64,000 nucleotides of DNA from Sphingomonas vulcanisoli (GTDB taxonomy: Bacteria > Pseudomonadota > Alphaproteobacteria > Sphingomonadales > Sphingomonadaceae). Positions 16,953 to 26,752 of this stretch are shown here, one piece after another. Numbering within the stretch: the first letter of the stretch is position 1; each line of letters starts with the position of its first letter. A model generated the notes under the pieces. That model was not told the DNA's origin and did no database searches. It worked only from the letters and a program-made list of their open reading frames with translations. The position numbers were made by a program, and so were the translations under genes. The DNA is taken from positions 620,001 to 684,000 of the forward strand of contig NZ_JAAOZC010000001.1 of the NCBI RefSeq assembly GCF_011761305.1, written 5' to 3'.

Positions 16953-18551
16953 ATGCGCATCCCCTCCCTGCTCCTAGCCACCGCCCTTCCCGCCATCGTC
17001 GCCGCTCAGCCGGCATCACCCCCCTCGCCGCGCGCCGCGGCCTGGTGGGGCGACATATCGGTGTTGGCCGATGATAAGATGGAGGGGCGGCTGACCGGAT
17101 CGCCCGGTTATCTGCGTGCCGCTGCCCATGTCGAGGCACGGATGAAGGCGCTGGGGCTGCAGCCTGCGGGCGAGGCAGGCGGCTATCGCCAGTCCGTCGC
17201 GTTCGAACAGCAGCGGATCGATGCGGCGAGATCGAAGGCATCGCTGCTGGGCGCGGACGGCAAGGTGACGCCGCTGCCGATCGGTGACGCGATGATCATC
17301 GGCGCGGGCGGCGGCCCCCGCCCCGTCCACGTCGATGCGCCGTTGGTGTTCGTCGGCTACGGCCTGCGTCTGCCGCAATCGGGCTATGACGATTTCAAGG
17401 GGCTGGACCTCAGGGGCAAGATCGCGGTGGTGATCGCGGGTGGTCCCGCCGATCTGCCCGGCCCCGCCAAATCGGCGGCGCGCAATGCCCGCAACGCCTT
17501 GCTCGGGGAACTCGGCGCGGTGGGTGTGATCGGGCTGACGCCGCCCAAGCAGGTCGAGATTCCCTGGGCGAGGACCAGAGTGCTGGCCTCGCAGAGCGGC
17601 ATGTATCTTGCCGACAAGGCCTTGCGGGAAACGCCCGATGACTTTCTGAGCGCCAGCTTCGATCCCGCGCAGAGCGAAGCGCTGTTCGCCGGATCGGGCC
17701 ACAGCTTTGCCGAGCTGGCGGCGGTTTCCGACGCGAGCGGAGCGATGCCTACCTTCGCGCTGCCGGCGCGGCTGCAAGCGACGATTGCCGCGTCGCGATC
17801 CACGCTGACCTCGCCCAACGTGATCGCCAAGCTGGAGGGATCGGATCCCAAGCTGCGCGATCAATATGTCGTGCTTTCCGCGCATCTCGATCATCTCGGC
17901 ATCGGCGAGCCGATCGCGGGCGACCGGATCTACAATGGCGCGATGGACGATGCTTCCGGCGTGGCGAGCGTGCTCGACATCGCCGAGCGGATCGCCAAGG
18001 GGCCGCGGCCGAAACGATCGATCCTGTTCGTGATCGTCACCGCCGAGGAGAAAGGCCTGCTGGGATCGACCTATTATGCCCGCCGCCCGACCGTGCCCAA
18101 GACCGCGATCGTCGCCGATCTCAATTTCGATATGCCGCTGCCGCTGTGGCCGCTGAAGACCGTGCTGGTGCAGGGCGATCACGAAAGCACGCTCGGCGAT
18201 CCGGCGCGCGCCGTCGCCGCCGCGCAGGGGCTGCGGCTGATCGCGGACCCCCTGCCCAACCGCAACAGCTTCGTGCGCACCGATCAGTTCAGCTTCGTCA
18301 AGGCGGGCGTCCCCGCGCTGTCGTTCAAGTTCGGCTTCGAGCCCGGCACGCCCGAATTCCAGATCGAACATGATTGGCGCGCCACCCGCTATCACGCCCC
18401 ATCCGACGATCTTAACCAGCCGGTGATGAAGGAGGAGGCGATCAAGCTCGACGATTATGTCGCCGCGCTCGCGGTGGCGGTGGCCAACGATCCGGCGCGG
18501 CCGGCCTGGCTTCCGACCAGTCCGTTCCGCGCTTACGCCGAAGCGAAGTAA
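16953..18551 (+). CDS. Secreted M28-family metallopeptidase with PA domain
   Basis: The 532-residue protein has a signal peptide (MRIPSLLLATALPAIVAAQ) and a PA-like insert (VFVGYGLRLPQSGYDDFKGL, GKIAVVIAGG). The M28 zinc core follows: the His/Asp of LSAHLDHLG, the bridging Asp of YNGAMDDASG, the catalytic Glu pair of VTAEEKGLLGS, the Asp of VADLNFD and the His of TRYHAPSDD. It is likely an aminopeptidase in the periplasm or outside the cell. It is divergent from the EF-hand unit with about 123 bases between starts. Confidence 0.9.
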   Translation: MRIPSLLLATALPAIVAAQPASPPSPRAAAWWGDISVLADDKMEGRLTGSPGYLRAAAHVEARMKALGLQPAGEAGGYRQSVAFEQQRIDAARSKASLLGADGKVTPLPIGDAMIIGAGGGPRPVHVDAPLVFVGYGLRLPQSGYDDFKGLDLRGKIAVVIAGGPADLPGPAKSAARNARNALLGELGAVGVIGLTPPKQVEIPWARTRVLASQSGMYLADKALRETPDDFLSASFDPAQSEALFAGSGHSFAELAAVSDASGAMPTFALPARLQATIAASRSTLTSPNVIAKLEGSDPKLRDQYVVLSAHLDHLGIGEPIAGDRIYNGAMDDASGVASVLDIAERIAKGPRPKRSILFVIVTAEEKGLLGSTYYARRPTVPKTAIVADLNFDMPLPLWPLKTVLVQGDHESTLGDPARAVAAAQGLRLIADPLPNRNSFVRTDQFSFVKAGVPALSFKFGFEPGTPEFQIEHDWRATRYHAPSDDLNQPVMKEEAIKLDDYVAALAVAVANDPARPAWLPTSPFRAYAEAK

Positions 18552-18590
18552 CGGGGGTCAGCAGCCGCCGTTCCTGAGCGCATTCCCTCC

Positions 18591-18720
18591 AATCCTTCCC
18601 CGCCAGGGGGAGGTGGCGCCGAAGGCGTCGGAGGGGGAGGACGGAGGCCAACCATCATGGAACGTCGCGTCTTCCCCCTCCGTCAACTCCGTTGACACCT
18701 CCCCCTGACGGGGGAGGATT
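18591..18720. repeat. GC-rich palindromic intergenic repeat, CCTCCCC-arm family
   Basis: Outer arms AATCCTTCCCCGCC (18591) and GGGGGAGGATT (18710-18720) are inverted copies. Inner parts contain GGGGGAGGTGGCGCC near the left arm and CACCTCCCCCTGACG near the right, so the unit can fold into a long branched hairpin. It sits between the convergent M28 peptidase and recA genes. Related elements lie at 35942, 44747 and 56933. Confidence 0.8.
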
Positions 18721-18748
18721 GATGGTCAACGTCTCCGACCTAGACCTT

Positions 18749-19822
<1,074 letters not shown>

Positions 19823-19857
19823 GATGTCGCTCCTTGCCCGAATCCGTCGAGGAGCAT

Positions 19858-19895
19858 CATATACCGCAAATGTTCCAGAAGAACAAGAGTAGAAC
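19858..19895 (-). promoter_or_regulatory. recA promoter with alphaproteobacterial LexA box
   Basis: On the minus strand a TTGTTC -35 (19886-19881) is followed after 17 bases by TATATG (19863-19858). The -35 is the right half of GTTC-N7-GTTC (19895-19881; GAAC-N7-GAAC on the plus strand), the LexA operator type of Alphaproteobacteria. LexA bound here would cover the -35. The leftmost base of the box is the last base of the stop codon of the upstream receiver gene. A second GTTC-N5-GAAC symmetry (19872-19884) overlaps it. Confidence 0.75.
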
Positions 19896-20254
19896 TAACC
19901 CGTCTTTCCCACTTTTTCGAGCGCCACGCGCACACCCTCCATCGTGAAGGGCTTGGAGAGCTGCGGGCGATCGGCATGCTCCGCCGGCGGCGGCGAGACA
20001 TGGCCGCCGGTCGCCAGCACGAAGGGCTTGCCCGCCGCCGCCAGCGCATCGGCCACCGGCCAGCACGGCCCATCCCGCAAATTCACATCGAGGATCGCAA
20101 CATCGAAGCCGCCTTCCGCAACGCGCGGCACGCCATCGGCAACGCTGTCGACCGTGCCTGCGAATTTATGGTCGAGAATGTCGATGAAATCTTCGATCAT
20201 CATGGCGATCAGAGGTTCGTCCTCGATCACCAATACGGAAAGCGGCGTCGTCAT
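19895..20254 (-). CDS. Single-domain response regulator
   Basis: The 119-residue protein is a lone receiver domain: acidic pair in VLVIEDEPLIAMM (residues 7-19), phosphoacceptor Asp in VAILDVNLRDG and the conserved Lys in QLSKPFTMEGV. There is no output domain. It starts about 40 bases after the cckA stop on the same strand and may be co-transcribed with it. The start at 20254 (MTTPLSVLVIED) is preferred over an ATG at 20290. Its partner kinase cannot be told from sequence. Confidence 0.85.
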   Translation of the reverse strand: MTTPLSVLVIEDEPLIAMMIEDFIDILDHKFAGTVDSVADGVPRVAEGGFDVAILDVNLRDGPCWPVADALAAAGKPFVLATGGHVSPPPAEHADRPQLSKPFTMEGVRVALEKVGKTG

Positions 20255-20294
20255 GGATGCGCTCTTAGCGGCGTCGGCGCCGGAGGCCAATCCA

Positions 20295-22745
20295 TTAGGC
20301 CGGCATCAGCGCATCGTGCGCGGCCTGGCCGATCTGCTGGACGGAGAAGGGCTTGGGCAGGAAGGCGACATCTTTCAGCTCGATCGAGCTGCGCAGTTGC
20401 TCCTCGGCATAGCCGGACATGAAGATGATCTTCATCTCCGGGAAACGCTGCCGGGCATGGCTGACAAGCGTGGGCCCGTCCATCGCGGGCATGACGACAT
20501 CGGTGATCAGCAGATCGAACCGCTCGCCACCGATATCGTCCAGCAGCTCCAGCGCCTCCTCGCCGTTGGTGGCGGTGAGCACGCGATAGCCCTGCCGCGT
20601 CAGCGCGCGCTCGGCGACGGCGCGGACCATCGTCTCATCCTCGACGAGCAGGATCGTCCCCGATCCCCAGAGCTCGCCGGCCTGGCCCTCGACGCGGACC
20701 GGCGCGGCCTCGGCCTCGCCCGCGTCCGCCGCACCGGCTTCGTGAACCGGAAGGTACATTACGAAGCTGGTGCCGTGCCCAACGTCCGATTCGGCGAAGA
20801 TGAAGCCGTCGGTCTGCTTGACGATGCCGTAGACGGTGGAAAGCCCCAGCCCCGTGCCCTTGCCCACCTCCTTGGTGGTGAAGAAGGGCTCGAAGATCTT
20901 GGAGAGATTGTCCTGCGGGATGCCGAAGCCGGTATCGGAGACCTTGAGCGCGGTATAATCCTGGATCGGCATGATGTCGCTGCGCATCCGCCGCACATCG
21001 CGCGCCGGGACGGCGAAGGTCTCGAGCGTCACGCGGCCCCCTTCGGGCATGGCGTCGCGGGCGTTGACCGCGAGATTGACGATCACCTGCTCCAGCTGCC
21101 CGGGATCGGCGCGGACCGTGCCGAGGTTGCGGCCATGCTTGACCTCCAGCCGTACGGTCTCACCGAGCAGGCGGCGGAGCAGGTTGGTGATCTCGGAAAT
21201 GACCTCGGGCAGCTGCAGGAGCTGGGGCCGCAGCGTCTGCTGGCGCGAGAAGGCGAGCAGTTGGCGCGTCAGAGCGGCGGCGCGGTTCGAATTGTGCTTG
21301 ATCTGCTGGATATCGTCATAATCGATATCGCCGGGCATGTGGCGCATCGCCATCAGATCGCAGTGGCCGATGATCGCGGTCAGGATGTTGTTGAAATCGT
21401 GCGCGACGCCACCGGCGAGCTGGCCCACCGCCTGCATCTTGGTCGCCTGCGCGATCTGGCGCTTGAGCTTCGATTCCTCGCTATTGTCCTTGAGGCTGAG
21501 CAGCACCGCCGCCTCGCCCAGGCCCTTGGCGTTGGCGATGGTTAGCGCGACAGGCTCGTCGGGTTTGGAGGCGAGCCGCACCGCGAGATCGCCGGGCAAC
21601 GCTCGGCCGGCGGTGAAGCGGCGCACCGCCTCGATCACCGCAGCCTTGTCCTCCTTGACGACCAGATCGCTCGGGTAAACCGCGGCATCGGGGCGGGCGA
21701 GACCGGCGGCGCGCGCGAAGGCTTCGTTCAGGAACAGGAAGCGCCCGTCGCGCTCGGCAAGCGCGATGCCCAGCGGCAGCATCGCCAGCAGTTCGTGAAG
21801 GTGGCCGGTGGCGGCGCGGCGCGCGGCGGCGGCGGTCAGCGCATCGGGATCCTCGTCGAGCAGCAGGAAGGCGGTGGCGCCCGCGATCGGCGTCTCGCCA
21901 TCATTCTCGCTCTCGCCCGACTCCTGCGTCTCGAGCGGGATGGCGACGACGCGCAGCGGCGCCGAATCCTCCCCCTCCCGGGTCAGGCGGATCTGGCCCT
22001 CCTCGCTCATTTCGATCAGGCCGGTGAGCGGCAGGCCGGCGATCGCGGCATCGTCCTGTCCCGTTGCGCGGCGGCGGAAGCCCTCGTTGCCGCCGATCAG
22101 GCTGCCCCCGGCATCGACCAGCGCGAGCATCACTCCGGCGTGGCCCAGCCGATCGCCCATCAGGCCGTTCGCCATCGCCAGCGTCGCCTCGACCAGATCG
22201 TGGCGGTGCGACGGGCGCAGTCGCCAGATCAGATATTCCTCGCCGCGGCCGCAGCGGCGCAGCCAGCCGACATAAGGCCGGCCGTTGACTTCCAGCTCCT
22301 CGACACGCGCCGTTCCGTCGCGCCAGGCGGTGCGCGCCGCCTCGATCAGCCGGCCCGATGCCTCGGGCACCAGCGGCAGATCACGTGGCGCCGGCAGACC
22401 GCCGAACATCTCCTCCCAGGCCGGGTTGGCGCAGACCATCCGCCCCATCCGCGTGGTGATCGCGGTCGGCGAGACTGCGTCTTCCAGCACGGTGCGGATG
22501 AGCGGCCAATCGGCGGCGGGGATCGCCCCCGCCACCGCGCGCGCCGGCCGCGTCAGCATCACGCCGGCCACCAGCCCTGCCCCCCCGAAGAAGCTGGCGA
22601 GCGGCACCGCCAGATCCATAGGCGCCAGCAATAGGCAGGCGCAGGCCGCCGAGAGCAAGGCCGCGCCGATCACGCCCGCAATCAGCAGGCGATCGTCCCG
22701 CCGCTGATCGGGGGAGGCCCAGAGGATCGGCGCGCTGCTCGCCAT
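20295..22745 (-). CDS. cckA: Hybrid histidine kinase CckA
   Basis: The 816-residue protein has two N-terminal membrane segments (residues about 20-40 and 46-66) and PAS-like regions (about 85-170 and 318-425). The CckA-type HisKA motif is LAGGVAHDFNNILTAIIGHC (phosphoacceptor H449). The ATPase domain has NLAVNARDAMPEGG, DTGFGIP and GKGTGLGLSTVYG. The C-terminal receiver has the acceptor D749 in LLITDVVMPAMDG and K798. The segment NSNRAAALTRQLLAFSRQQT is typical of CckA, the kinase that feeds the ChpT-CtrA phosphorelay. It directly abuts the M13 peptidase gene. Confidence 0.93.
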   Translation of the reverse strand: MASSAPILWASPDQRRDDRLLIAGVIGAALLSAACACLLLAPMDLAVPLASFFGGAGLVAGVMLTRPARAVAGAIPAADWPLIRTVLEDAVSPTAITTRMGRMVCANPAWEEMFGGLPAPRDLPLVPEASGRLIEAARTAWRDGTARVEELEVNGRPYVGWLRRCGRGEEYLIWRLRPSHRHDLVEATLAMANGLMGDRLGHAGVMLALVDAGGSLIGGNEGFRRRATGQDDAAIAGLPLTGLIEMSEEGQIRLTREGEDSAPLRVVAIPLETQESGESENDGETPIAGATAFLLLDEDPDALTAAAARRAATGHLHELLAMLPLGIALAERDGRFLFLNEAFARAAGLARPDAAVYPSDLVVKEDKAAVIEAVRRFTAGRALPGDLAVRLASKPDEPVALTIANAKGLGEAAVLLSLKDNSEESKLKRQIAQATKMQAVGQLAGGVAHDFNNILTAIIGHCDLMAMRHMPGDIDYDDIQQIKHNSNRAAALTRQLLAFSRQQTLRPQLLQLPEVISEITNLLRRLLGETVRLEVKHGRNLGTVRADPGQLEQVIVNLAVNARDAMPEGGRVTLETFAVPARDVRRMRSDIMPIQDYTALKVSDTGFGIPQDNLSKIFEPFFTTKEVGKGTGLGLSTVYGIVKQTDGFIFAESDVGHGTSFVMYLPVHEAGAADAGEAEAAPVRVEGQAGELWGSGTILLVEDETMVRAVAERALTRQGYRVLTATNGEEALELLDDIGGERFDLLITDVVMPAMDGPTLVSHARQRFPEMKIIFMSGYAEEQLRSSIELKDVAFLPKPFSVQQIGQAAHDALMPA

Positions 22746-24827
22746 TTACCAGACCAGAACGCGCTGCTCGGGGGTCAGGTAGAGCTTGGTGCCGGGCGCG
22801 GGCTTGAAGGCATCGTACCAGGGCGCGAGATTGCGGACGATGTCGGTGCGCTGCGGCGAAGGCGAATGCGGATCCGTCAGCAGCCGCTGGCGCAGGTTCG
22901 CCTCGCGATAGTTGCGCCGCCACACTTGCGCCCAGCCGAGATAGAAACGCTGATCGCCCGTGAAGCCGTCGATCACCGGCGCCGCCTTGCCGTTCAGTGA
23001 TTTGTGATAGGCATCGTAGGCGATCGTCAGCCCGGCGAGATCGGCCATATTCTCGCCAAGCGTCAACGCGCCCTTCACATGCATGCCGGGCAGCGGCTCA
23101 TACTGATCATATTCGGCGACAAGCTTGCCCGTCATCGCCTTGAAGTTGCTCACATCCTGATCGGTCCACCAATTGGTCAGGCGGCCGTGCAGGTCATATT
23201 TGGCGCCCTGATCGTCGAAATGATGGCTGAGCTCATGGCCGATCACGGCACCGATGCCGCCGTAATTGACCGCCGGATCGGCATGCGGATCGAAGAAGGG
23301 CGGCTGCAGGATCGCGGCCGGGAAGACGATCTCGACCATGCCGAAATTGGCATAAGCGTTGATCGTCATCGGGGTCATGCCCCATTCCCAGCGATAGATC
23401 GGCTTGCCGAGCTTGTTCGCCTCATAATCGCTGTGCCATTCGCTCGAGCGCCAGCGGTTGCCGAAAGCGTCGCCTGCGGTGATCTCCAGCGAAGAATAGT
23501 CGTTCCAGCGTGACGGATAGCCGATCTTGGGGGTGAAGGCGGCGAGCTTGGCATGCGCCTTGACCTTGGTTTCCGGCGCCATCCACGTCAGCTTGTCGAT
23601 CCGCGCGTCCATCGCGGCGATGATGTTCTTCACCAGTCGATCGGCCGCCGCCTTGGTCTCCGGCGGGAAATATTTGGCGACGTAGAGCTTGCCGACATCG
23701 TCCGTCAGCGCGCCGCTGGTGAAGGCCACCGCGCGCTTCCAGCGATCCTGCTGCTGCGGCACGCCCGAAAGCGCGGTGCCGGCGAAGGCGAACTGCTCCT
23801 GATCGAACGCGCGCGGCAGCACCGAGGCGTAACCGTCGATCGAACGGACGAGCAATTGATCCCTGAGCACGCCGATCGGCGCATCGGCGATCAGCTTGGC
23901 GATGCCGGAGACCGCGCTCGGCTCCGAGACGATCACCGTATCGACGGGTGTCTTCTGCTCGCGCAGGACGGTGACAAAATCAAAGCCAGGCGCGCTCTGG
24001 GTTAGCTGGGCGACGGTCATCTTGTTATAGGTCTTGTCGGCATCGCGTCGGTCGATCCGCGTCCAGCTGACCTTGGCGATCGCGGTTTCGAAATCGACGA
24101 TCGCCTGCGCCCGAGCAGCGGCATCCTGCTCGCCCGCCAGCGTCAGCACTCTGGTCAGGTGGGTAAGATAGGCGGCCTTGGTCTGCGCGAGTTTGGGATC
24201 GGTGCTGAGGTAATAGTCACGGTCGGGCATACCCAGGCCGGACTGCGACACCTCCACCACGTAGACGTCCGGATTCTTGCTGTCCTGGCCGACGCCGGTA
24301 TCGATCGGCGTGCCGATGCCGTGGCGGGAGGCATCGGCGGCGAGCGCGGCATAGCCGGCCTTGGTCTTGAGGCCCTTGATCTTGTCGAGCCAGGGCTGGA
24401 TCGGCGTCAGCCCCTTGGATTCGATCGTGTTGGTATCGAGATAGGTGGCGTAAGCGATGCCGATCTTGCTGCTCGGATCGCCCTTCGCGGTTTCGAGGAT
24501 GTCATGCGTGCGCTGATCGGAAAGATCACCAAGCACCTCGAACGAACCGTAGTTGGATTTGTCGGCGGGAATCTCGGTGGTCTTGCCCCAGGTGCCATTG
24601 CCATAAGCGTAAAAATCGTCGCCGGGCGCGACCGACTTGTCCATGCCGGCCTCGTCGAAGCCGAAGCTGCCGATCTGGGGTTTGTCACTAGCAAGCGCGG
24701 CCTGCTGGCCCTTCACCGGGCCGACAGCGGCGCCGACCGGTTTCTTCGCAATTTCCTTGGGCGTTTGCGCGATGGCGGGGACAGTCAGTGCGCTCGCGGC
24801 GAGCAGGAGGAACAAGGTCTTCGACAT
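22746..24827 (-). CDS. Secreted M13-family (neprilysin-like) metallopeptidase
   Basis: The 693-residue protein has a signal peptide (MSKTLFLLLAASALTVPAIA), the N-terminal M13 segment VAPGDDFYAYGNGTW, the zinc motif IGHELSHHFDDQG (H531, E532, H535) and the third-ligand motif GENMADLAGL. The C-terminal VLVW is close to the CxxW-type end of this family. It is likely a periplasmic oligopeptidase. The stop codon touches the cckA start with no gap, so cckA may be read from the same message. Confidence 0.93.
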   Translation of the reverse strand: MSKTLFLLLAASALTVPAIAQTPKEIAKKPVGAAVGPVKGQQAALASDKPQIGSFGFDEAGMDKSVAPGDDFYAYGNGTWGKTTEIPADKSNYGSFEVLGDLSDQRTHDILETAKGDPSSKIGIAYATYLDTNTIESKGLTPIQPWLDKIKGLKTKAGYAALAADASRHGIGTPIDTGVGQDSKNPDVYVVEVSQSGLGMPDRDYYLSTDPKLAQTKAAYLTHLTRVLTLAGEQDAAARAQAIVDFETAIAKVSWTRIDRRDADKTYNKMTVAQLTQSAPGFDFVTVLREQKTPVDTVIVSEPSAVSGIAKLIADAPIGVLRDQLLVRSIDGYASVLPRAFDQEQFAFAGTALSGVPQQQDRWKRAVAFTSGALTDDVGKLYVAKYFPPETKAAADRLVKNIIAAMDARIDKLTWMAPETKVKAHAKLAAFTPKIGYPSRWNDYSSLEITAGDAFGNRWRSSEWHSDYEANKLGKPIYRWEWGMTPMTINAYANFGMVEIVFPAAILQPPFFDPHADPAVNYGGIGAVIGHELSHHFDDQGAKYDLHGRLTNWWTDQDVSNFKAMTGKLVAEYDQYEPLPGMHVKGALTLGENMADLAGLTIAYDAYHKSLNGKAAPVIDGFTGDQRFYLGWAQVWRRNYREANLRQRLLTDPHSPSPQRTDIVRNLAPWYDAFKPAPGTKLYLTPEQRVLVW

Positions 24828-24896
24828 GTGGGGGCAACCCTCTTATTTTGTGATGCCCGAGCCTAGTCCCCGATGTTTAACAAGGAAATAGCGGGC

Positions 24897-25379
24897 TTAT
24901 CCCCGTTCGCGCATCAATCGCTGCTGATCGCGCTTCCAATCACGGTCCTTCACCGTTTCGCGTTTGTCGTGAAGCTTCTTGCCCTTGGCGAGCGCGAGTT
25001 CGACCTTCGCCCGGCCGCGGCCGTTGAAATAGACCGCCATCGGGATCAGCGTCATGCCCTCGCGGCTGAGCGCCTTGTGCATCTTCTCGATCTCGCGCTC
25101 GTGCAGCAGCAGTTTGCGCGGGCGCCGCGGCTCGTGATTGAAGCGGTTGCCGAAATTATATTCGGGGATGTTGGCGTTGATCAGGCTGACCTGCCCATCC
25201 TTCACATCGGCATAGGCCTCCGCGATCGATCCCTCGCCGAAGCGCAGCGACTTTACCTCGGTGCCGGTCAGCGCGATGCCCGCTTCGAAAAACTCCTCAA
25301 GGAAAAACTCGAACCGCGCGCGCCGATTCTCGGCGACCACCTTCTTCTTCTCGAATTCCTGCGGGCGGGGACGGGCCAT
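24897..25379 (-). CDS. smpB: SsrA-binding protein SmpB
   Basis: The 160-residue partner of tmRNA delivers it to stalled ribosomes. Recognisable segments are [59 protein letters not shown] and the basic C-terminal tail [15 protein letters not shown]. The start at 25379 ([13 protein letters not shown]) gives the family length. It lies one base after the stop of the membrane-protein gene upstream. No tmRNA gene was seen in the window. Confidence 0.96.
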   Translation of the reverse strand: MARPRPQEFEKKKVVAENRRARFEFFLEEFFEAGIALTGTEVKSLRFGEGSIAEAYADVKDGQVSLINANIPEYNFGNRFNHEPRRPRKLLLHEREIEKMHKALSREGMTLIPMAVYFNGRGRAKVELALAKGKKLHDKRETVKDRDWKRDQQRLMRERG

Positions 25380-25380
25380 T

Positions 25381-25830
25381 TCAGAGGTATAACAAAACGA
25401 GCGGCACGATGGTGCCCGCAACCAGCAACACGAGCGAAATACGCCGCGTGGCCCGGCTGTTGATCGCGATGGTGACACCGAGAAGGGTCGAGCAGAATAG
25501 ACCGACAGACAACAATGTAACGAAAATCTGCAGCGGCAGCTTGTTGTGCTTGGGCGGCGTCACAGCGTCCGGCTTGGCGCCGTTTCCTGTCGCGGCACCC
25601 GCCTTGGCAGGCTCATCCGGCTTCTTTGGCTTGCGCGCATGGGGCAGCGCCTGATCCTTGTGGACGGACGCCATCCATTTGATCCAACCCGGCGCGGCGG
25701 GCTGATCGGGCACGCGATAGGTCTGCACAGCACCGCTGACCGAAAACAGCAGCAGCATCGGGGCGAAGAACAGCCCCAGATACAGGTGCCATTCGCGGAT
25801 CGACCGCAGCGTCGATGCCCTGAACGCCAT
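25381..25830 (-). CDS. PepSY-associated transmembrane-type protein
   Basis: The 149-residue protein begins [20 protein letters not shown] followed by a hydrophobic stretch ([20 protein letters not shown]), the signature of PepSY-associated membrane helices. A Pro/Lys-rich periplasmic loop follows, and two further hydrophobic helices end the protein ([39 protein letters not shown]). It lacks a full PepSY domain. The ATG at 25830 overlaps the dapA TGA (TGATG). Role unknown. Confidence 0.75.
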   Translation of the reverse strand: MAFRASTLRSIREWHLYLGLFFAPMLLLFSVSGAVQTYRVPDQPAAPGWIKWMASVHKDQALPHARKPKKPDEPAKAGAATGNGAKPDAVTPPKHNKLPLQIFVTLLSVGLFCSTLLGVTIAINSRATRRISLVLLVAGTIVPLVLLYL

Positions 25831-26705
25831 CAAACGAGCCCGGCATGCGCAAGCGCGGCGTCCACCGCCTTGCGACTCGCGTCGCTCGGCCAGGTCATTG
25901 GCAGGCGGATGTCCTGCGGGAACTCGGGATGGAGCTTGCAAAGCGCATATTTCACCGGGCCGGGCGAGGCATCGCTGAACAAAGCGGTGTGGAGCGGGAA
26001 CAGGCGATCCTGCAGCGCCAGCGCGTCCTGCCACCGGCCTTCGCGGCAGGCGGCCTGGAAATCGGCGCAGAGGCGCGGTGCGATATTGGCCGTTACCGAG
26101 ATGCAGCCGGCCCCGCCCATCGCCATATGCGCGAGCGAGGTCTCGTCATTGCCGGAAAGCTGACAGAAATCGGGCCCGATCGCGAGGCGGTGGCCCGTCA
26201 CGCGCTCCAGCTTGCCGCTGGCATCCTTGATGCCGACCACCGTCGGCAGCTTGGCGACCTCGGCCAGGGTCTCCACGCTGATGTCGGTCACGGTACGGCC
26301 CGGCACGTTATACACCACGATCGGCAGATCGCAGTGCTCGGCCAGATAGGTGAAGTGGGCGATGATGCCCTGCTGGTTGGGGCGGTTGTAATAGGGCAGC
26401 ACGACCAGCGCGGCATCCGCGCCCGCCGCCTTGGCGCGCTGCATATGGCCGAGTGCGACGGTGGTGTGGTTCGATCCGCAGCCAGCGATCACCGGCACCC
26501 GCCCCGCCGATTGCTCGACGCAGAGCGCGACGACGCGATCATGCTCCTCGATCGACATGGTCGCCGCCTCGCCGGTGGTGCCGCAGGGCACCAGACCCGC
26601 CGAGCCGCTATCGATCTGCCAATCGACGAAGCGGCGGAAGGCCTCCTCATCCACCTTATCGTCCCGGATCGGCGTGACGAGGGCGGGAATCGAGCCGAAA
26701 AACAT
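25830..26705 (-). CDS. dapA: 4-hydroxy-tetrahydrodipicolinate synthase
   Basis: The 291-residue enzyme condenses pyruvate with aspartate semialdehyde in lysine and diaminopimelate synthesis. It shows the Schiff-base lysine K160 in VVGIKDASGKLE, Y132 in VVYNVPGRT and the active-site segment CGTTGEAATM. The start at 26705 (MFFGSIPALVTP) gives the family length; an in-frame ATG at 26741 is less likely. It is divergent from the lytic transglycosylase gene with 47 bases between. Confidence 0.95.
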   Translation of the reverse strand: MFFGSIPALVTPIRDDKVDEEAFRRFVDWQIDSGSAGLVPCGTTGEAATMSIEEHDRVVALCVEQSAGRVPVIAGCGSNHTTVALGHMQRAKAAGADAALVVLPYYNRPNQQGIIAHFTYLAEHCDLPIVVYNVPGRTVTDISVETLAEVAKLPTVVGIKDASGKLERVTGHRLAIGPDFCQLSGNDETSLAHMAMGGAGCISVTANIAPRLCADFQAACREGRWQDALALQDRLFPLHTALFSDASPGPVKYALCKLHPEFPQDIRLPMTWPSDASRKAVDAALAHAGLV

Positions 26706-26752
26706 GGGTCTTCTCTTCACGTTGGGCGTAGGGAGCGCCATATTGGGCGCGC

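Noticed and set aside
19944-21545. A 533-codon open frame opposite the receiver gene and cckA.
   Set aside because: It spans two genes and the gap between them on the other strand, with no start signal; both minus-strand proteins are clearly real.
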